Shown here one piece after another: positions 6,264 through 7,708 of a stretch of DNA of 7,708 nt (position 1 is its first letter; the number at the start of each line of letters is the position of its first letter). The notes beneath the pieces were generated by a model. The model saw only the letters and a list, made by a program, of their open reading frames with translations. It did no database searches and was not told the DNA's origin. The stretch is from Gemmatimonadota bacterium (GTDB lineage: Bacteria; Gemmatimonadota; Gemmatimonadetes; Gemmatimonadales; GWC2-71-9), in NCBI GenBank assembly GCA_017889745.1, contig JAGGAG010000050.1, positions 1-7,708 on the forward strand, written 5' to 3'. Both the position numbers and the translations under genes were made by a program.

Positions 6264-6297
6264 AAAAAAACAGCGGGGAGTCCGAAGACTCCCCGCT
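6264..6297 (-). terminator. Intrinsic terminator of the OmpA-like gene
   Basis: Read on the minus strand, AGCGGGGAGTC (6297-6287), TTCG loop, and GACTCCCCGCT (6282-6272) form a perfect 11-bp stem. The loop is closed by a C-G pair, the unusually stable cUUCGg tetraloop. The stem is followed by one G and seven T residues (6270-6264). It lies 27 bases after the OmpA-like stop codon. The plus-strand reading has no T-run after the stem, so termination is one-way. Confidence 0.95.
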
Positions 6298-6324
6298 GGT
6301 ACTGCTACTTCCTGCCGGTGCGCT

Positions 6325-7708
6325 TTACTGCCCCGGGTTCTCGAGTTCCGTCGGACCGCCGTACATCGACACGCGGCGGTTCGCTTCGCGGCCTGCCTTC
6401 GTCTTGTTGTCCGCGATCGGACGAGTCGAGGCATAGCCCTTCGCCTCGAGCCGGTCGGCCGGGACGCCCTGAGTGATCAGGTACGCCTTGACCGACTCCG
6501 CGCGCGCCTGTGACAGCTTCTCGTTCAGCTTGACGCTGCCGGTGCTATCGGTGTGGCCCTGCACCCAGATCTTGTAGTCTGGCGGCAGGCTCGGCAGGAT
6601 CGTGTTGATCTTGATCGCCGCATCCGTCAAGGAAATCTTGGCCTGCTTGCCCAGCTTGGAGCTGCCGGACACGAAGCTGCTTCCCTTGATGATGAACGTA
6701 CCACCGATCTCCTCGAAGATGATCCGGCAGCCGCTTGCATCGACCTTGTTGCCCGGGTTGGTGGACGGGCAGCGGTCCTTGCAGTCCATTACGCCGTCGC
6801 CGTCGCTGTCGCGCTGGCAATCGGAGCAGCCCATGGCGTCGACCTTCTCGCCAGCCGGGGTGTTCGGGCACTTGTCGGCGCTGTTCGGCACGCCGTCCTT
6901 GTCGTCATCTTCCGGGCAGCCCTGGGCGTTGACCTTGGTTCCGGCCGGAGTGTTCGGGCACTTGTCGAGCGCGTTGTTGACGCCGTCGCGGTCGTCATCG
7001 AGCTGCGACGCCGAGCAACCAACCGCGTTGACCGTCTCACCCGCCGGGGTGTTCGGGCACTGGTCGCGGTCGTTGACCACGCCATCCTTGTCGTCATCCA
7101 GCGGAATCGGACAGCCCTTGTCGTCGACCTTGGTGCCGAGCGGGGTGTTCGGGCATGCATCGAGCTTGTCGATCACGCCGTCCTTGTCGGTATCCTTTGG
7201 CTTCTCCTTCGGGAACACGAGGGAGAGGCCGGCCTGCAGGCCCCAGTTCGACGTGTTGTCGGGTGGGCCAGTGTATTCAGCCGGGTCGAGCACGTAATCG
7301 TACGTGCCGTCGATACGGCCCTGCAGCACGCCGCCGACCCCGAAACGGAGGCCGACCAGGAACGACGGGCTGACGCCGTCGGTGTGGCCCGGAATGGTGT
7401 CGTAGTAGCCACCGTAGCCGCTGTACGCGGCGCCGGCGCCGAGGATCAGCGCCATCGGACGGAAGTTGATGTTGTACTGGAGATAACCCCGGCCGGTCTG
7501 AACTGGGACGCTTTCGTCAAAGGCGGCCGTCACCGAATCCGTCGAGTGAGTCGGGATGTACGAGTACTGCCCCTCGATTTCCAGGTTGCGCAACAGGAAG
7601 ATGCCCAACCGCCCACCAAAGCCGGGGCTGTTCTGAAGCTGGTAGGCATCGTCGAACCAGGTGACACGCCCAAAGGCACCGATTTCCACCGTGCCTGCTT
7701 TTTGGGCG
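6325..7708 (-). CDS. OmpA family outer membrane protein with thrombospondin type 3 repeats, 5' end cut
   Basis: The frame is open from the TAA (6327-6325) to the window edge. Just before an internal GTG at 7689 it reads AQKAGT, which looks like a signal-peptidase site and mature start, so the true start lies beyond the window. Numbering from that GTG, residues 1-160 are amphipathic strands suggesting an eight-stranded outer membrane barrel (for example LILGAGAAYSGYGGYY). Residues 166-321 are five TSP3 repeats of 28 residues with the pattern D-x-D-x-DG-V, CPNTP-x-G and GC, expected to bind calcium. Residues 328-446 are the OmpA C-terminal domain. Its GHTDSTG and LSQARAESVKAYL give D381 and R396, spaced 15 apart like the diaminopimelate-binding pair of characterised OmpA domains, followed by ANRRVSMYGG. 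The protein should tie the outer membrane to peptidoglycan. A strong terminator follows the gene. OprF/OmpA-type porin function is possible but not shown. Confidence 0.93.
   Translation of the reverse strand, partial: AQKAGTVEIGAFGRVTWFDDAYQLQNSPGFGGRLGIFLLRNLEIEGQYSYIPTHSTDSVTAAFDESVPVQTGRGYLQYNINFRPMALILGAGAAYSGYGGYYDTIPGHTDGVSPSFLVGLRFGVGGVLQGRIDGTYDYVLDPAEYTGPPDNTSNWGLQAGLSLVFPKEKPKDTDKDGVIDKLDACPNTPLGTKVDDKGCPIPLDDDKDGVVNDRDQCPNTPAGETVNAVGCSASQLDDDRDGVNNALDKCPNTPAGTKVNAQGCPEDDDKDGVPNSADKCPNTPAGEKVDAMGCSDCQRDSDGDGVMDCKDRCPSTNPGNKVDASGCRIIFEEIGGTFIIKGSSFVSGSSKLGKQAKISLTDAAIKINTILPSLPPDYKIWVQGHTDSTGSVKLNEKLSQARAESVKAYLITQGVPADRLEAKGYASTRPIADNKTKAGREANRRVSMYGGPTELENPGQ
6727..7194 (-). repeat. 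Five in-frame TSP3 repeats in the OmpA-like gene
   Basis: The repeats are residues 166-193, 198-225, 231-258, 261-288 and 294-321, numbered from the GTG at 7689. Each is exactly 28 residues, with linkers of 4, 5, 2 and 5. The similarity is also visible in the DNA: the plus strand carries TGTTCGGGCA at 6861 and 6951 and near 7050 and 7146, giving spacings of about 90, 99 and 96 bases. The fifth copy is the most divergent (CPSTNPG in place of CPNTPAG). Confidence 0.9.

Noticed and set aside
4772..6265. A long open frame (497 codons) on the minus strand, in another frame of the permease gene
   Set aside because: Its translation is rich in Arg, Gly, Ala and His with no membrane or domain pattern, whereas the overlapping frame encodes a clear APC permease. 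Long shadow frames are expected at this GC content.

Overview
The window is a GC-rich, densely coded bacterial segment with eight protein genes, two of them cut by the window edges. The best guess for the source is a Gemmatimonadota-like soil or sediment bacterium. This rests on a partial beta-propeller protein of a style common there, an ECF sigma/anti-sigma pair whose anti-sigma lacks a zinc motif, and an OmpA protein with thrombospondin type 3 repeats. No rRNA or other marker gene is present, so the assignment is an inference. No stretch over 100 bases lacks a gene, and no tRNA, rRNA, mobile element or CRISPR array was seen.

Layout. Positions 1-736 (+) hold the 3' part of a probable six-bladed beta-propeller protein. 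It converges with a five-gene minus-strand set occupying 3867 down to 733: ECF sigma factor, membrane-anchored anti-sigma-like protein, exported DUF4097-type beta-repeat protein, exported protein of unknown function, and membrane-anchored SRPBCC-fold protein. The first two genes overlap by 4 bases (ATGA). The third gene's ribosome binding site lies across the second gene's stop codon. The later gaps are 26 and 46 bases, and the last contains a strong 12-bp hairpin. Across a 39-base divergent gap, an AI-2E family transporter gene runs on the plus strand (3907-4953). Its 3' end overlaps by 48 bases the 3' end of a convergent APC-type amino acid permease gene (6246-4906, minus). Upstream of the permease on the same strand is an OmpA-like outer membrane protein gene whose start lies beyond position 7708. 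A textbook intrinsic terminator separates it from the permease gene.

How the genes may work together. The minus-strand set looks like a cell-envelope regulatory module. The sigma factor would be held at the membrane by the anti-sigma, and three exported or membrane-facing proteins of undefined function would be made from the same message. The two transporters and the OmpA protein are probably ordinary envelope housekeeping genes. The most informative second-look items are the five-gene module, the hairpin in front of the SRPBCC gene, the terminator placed so close to the permease gene that little room is left for a promoter, the very short divergent gap with no ribosome binding sites, and the regular 28-residue calcium-binding-type repeats with an extra cysteine pair in OmpA.
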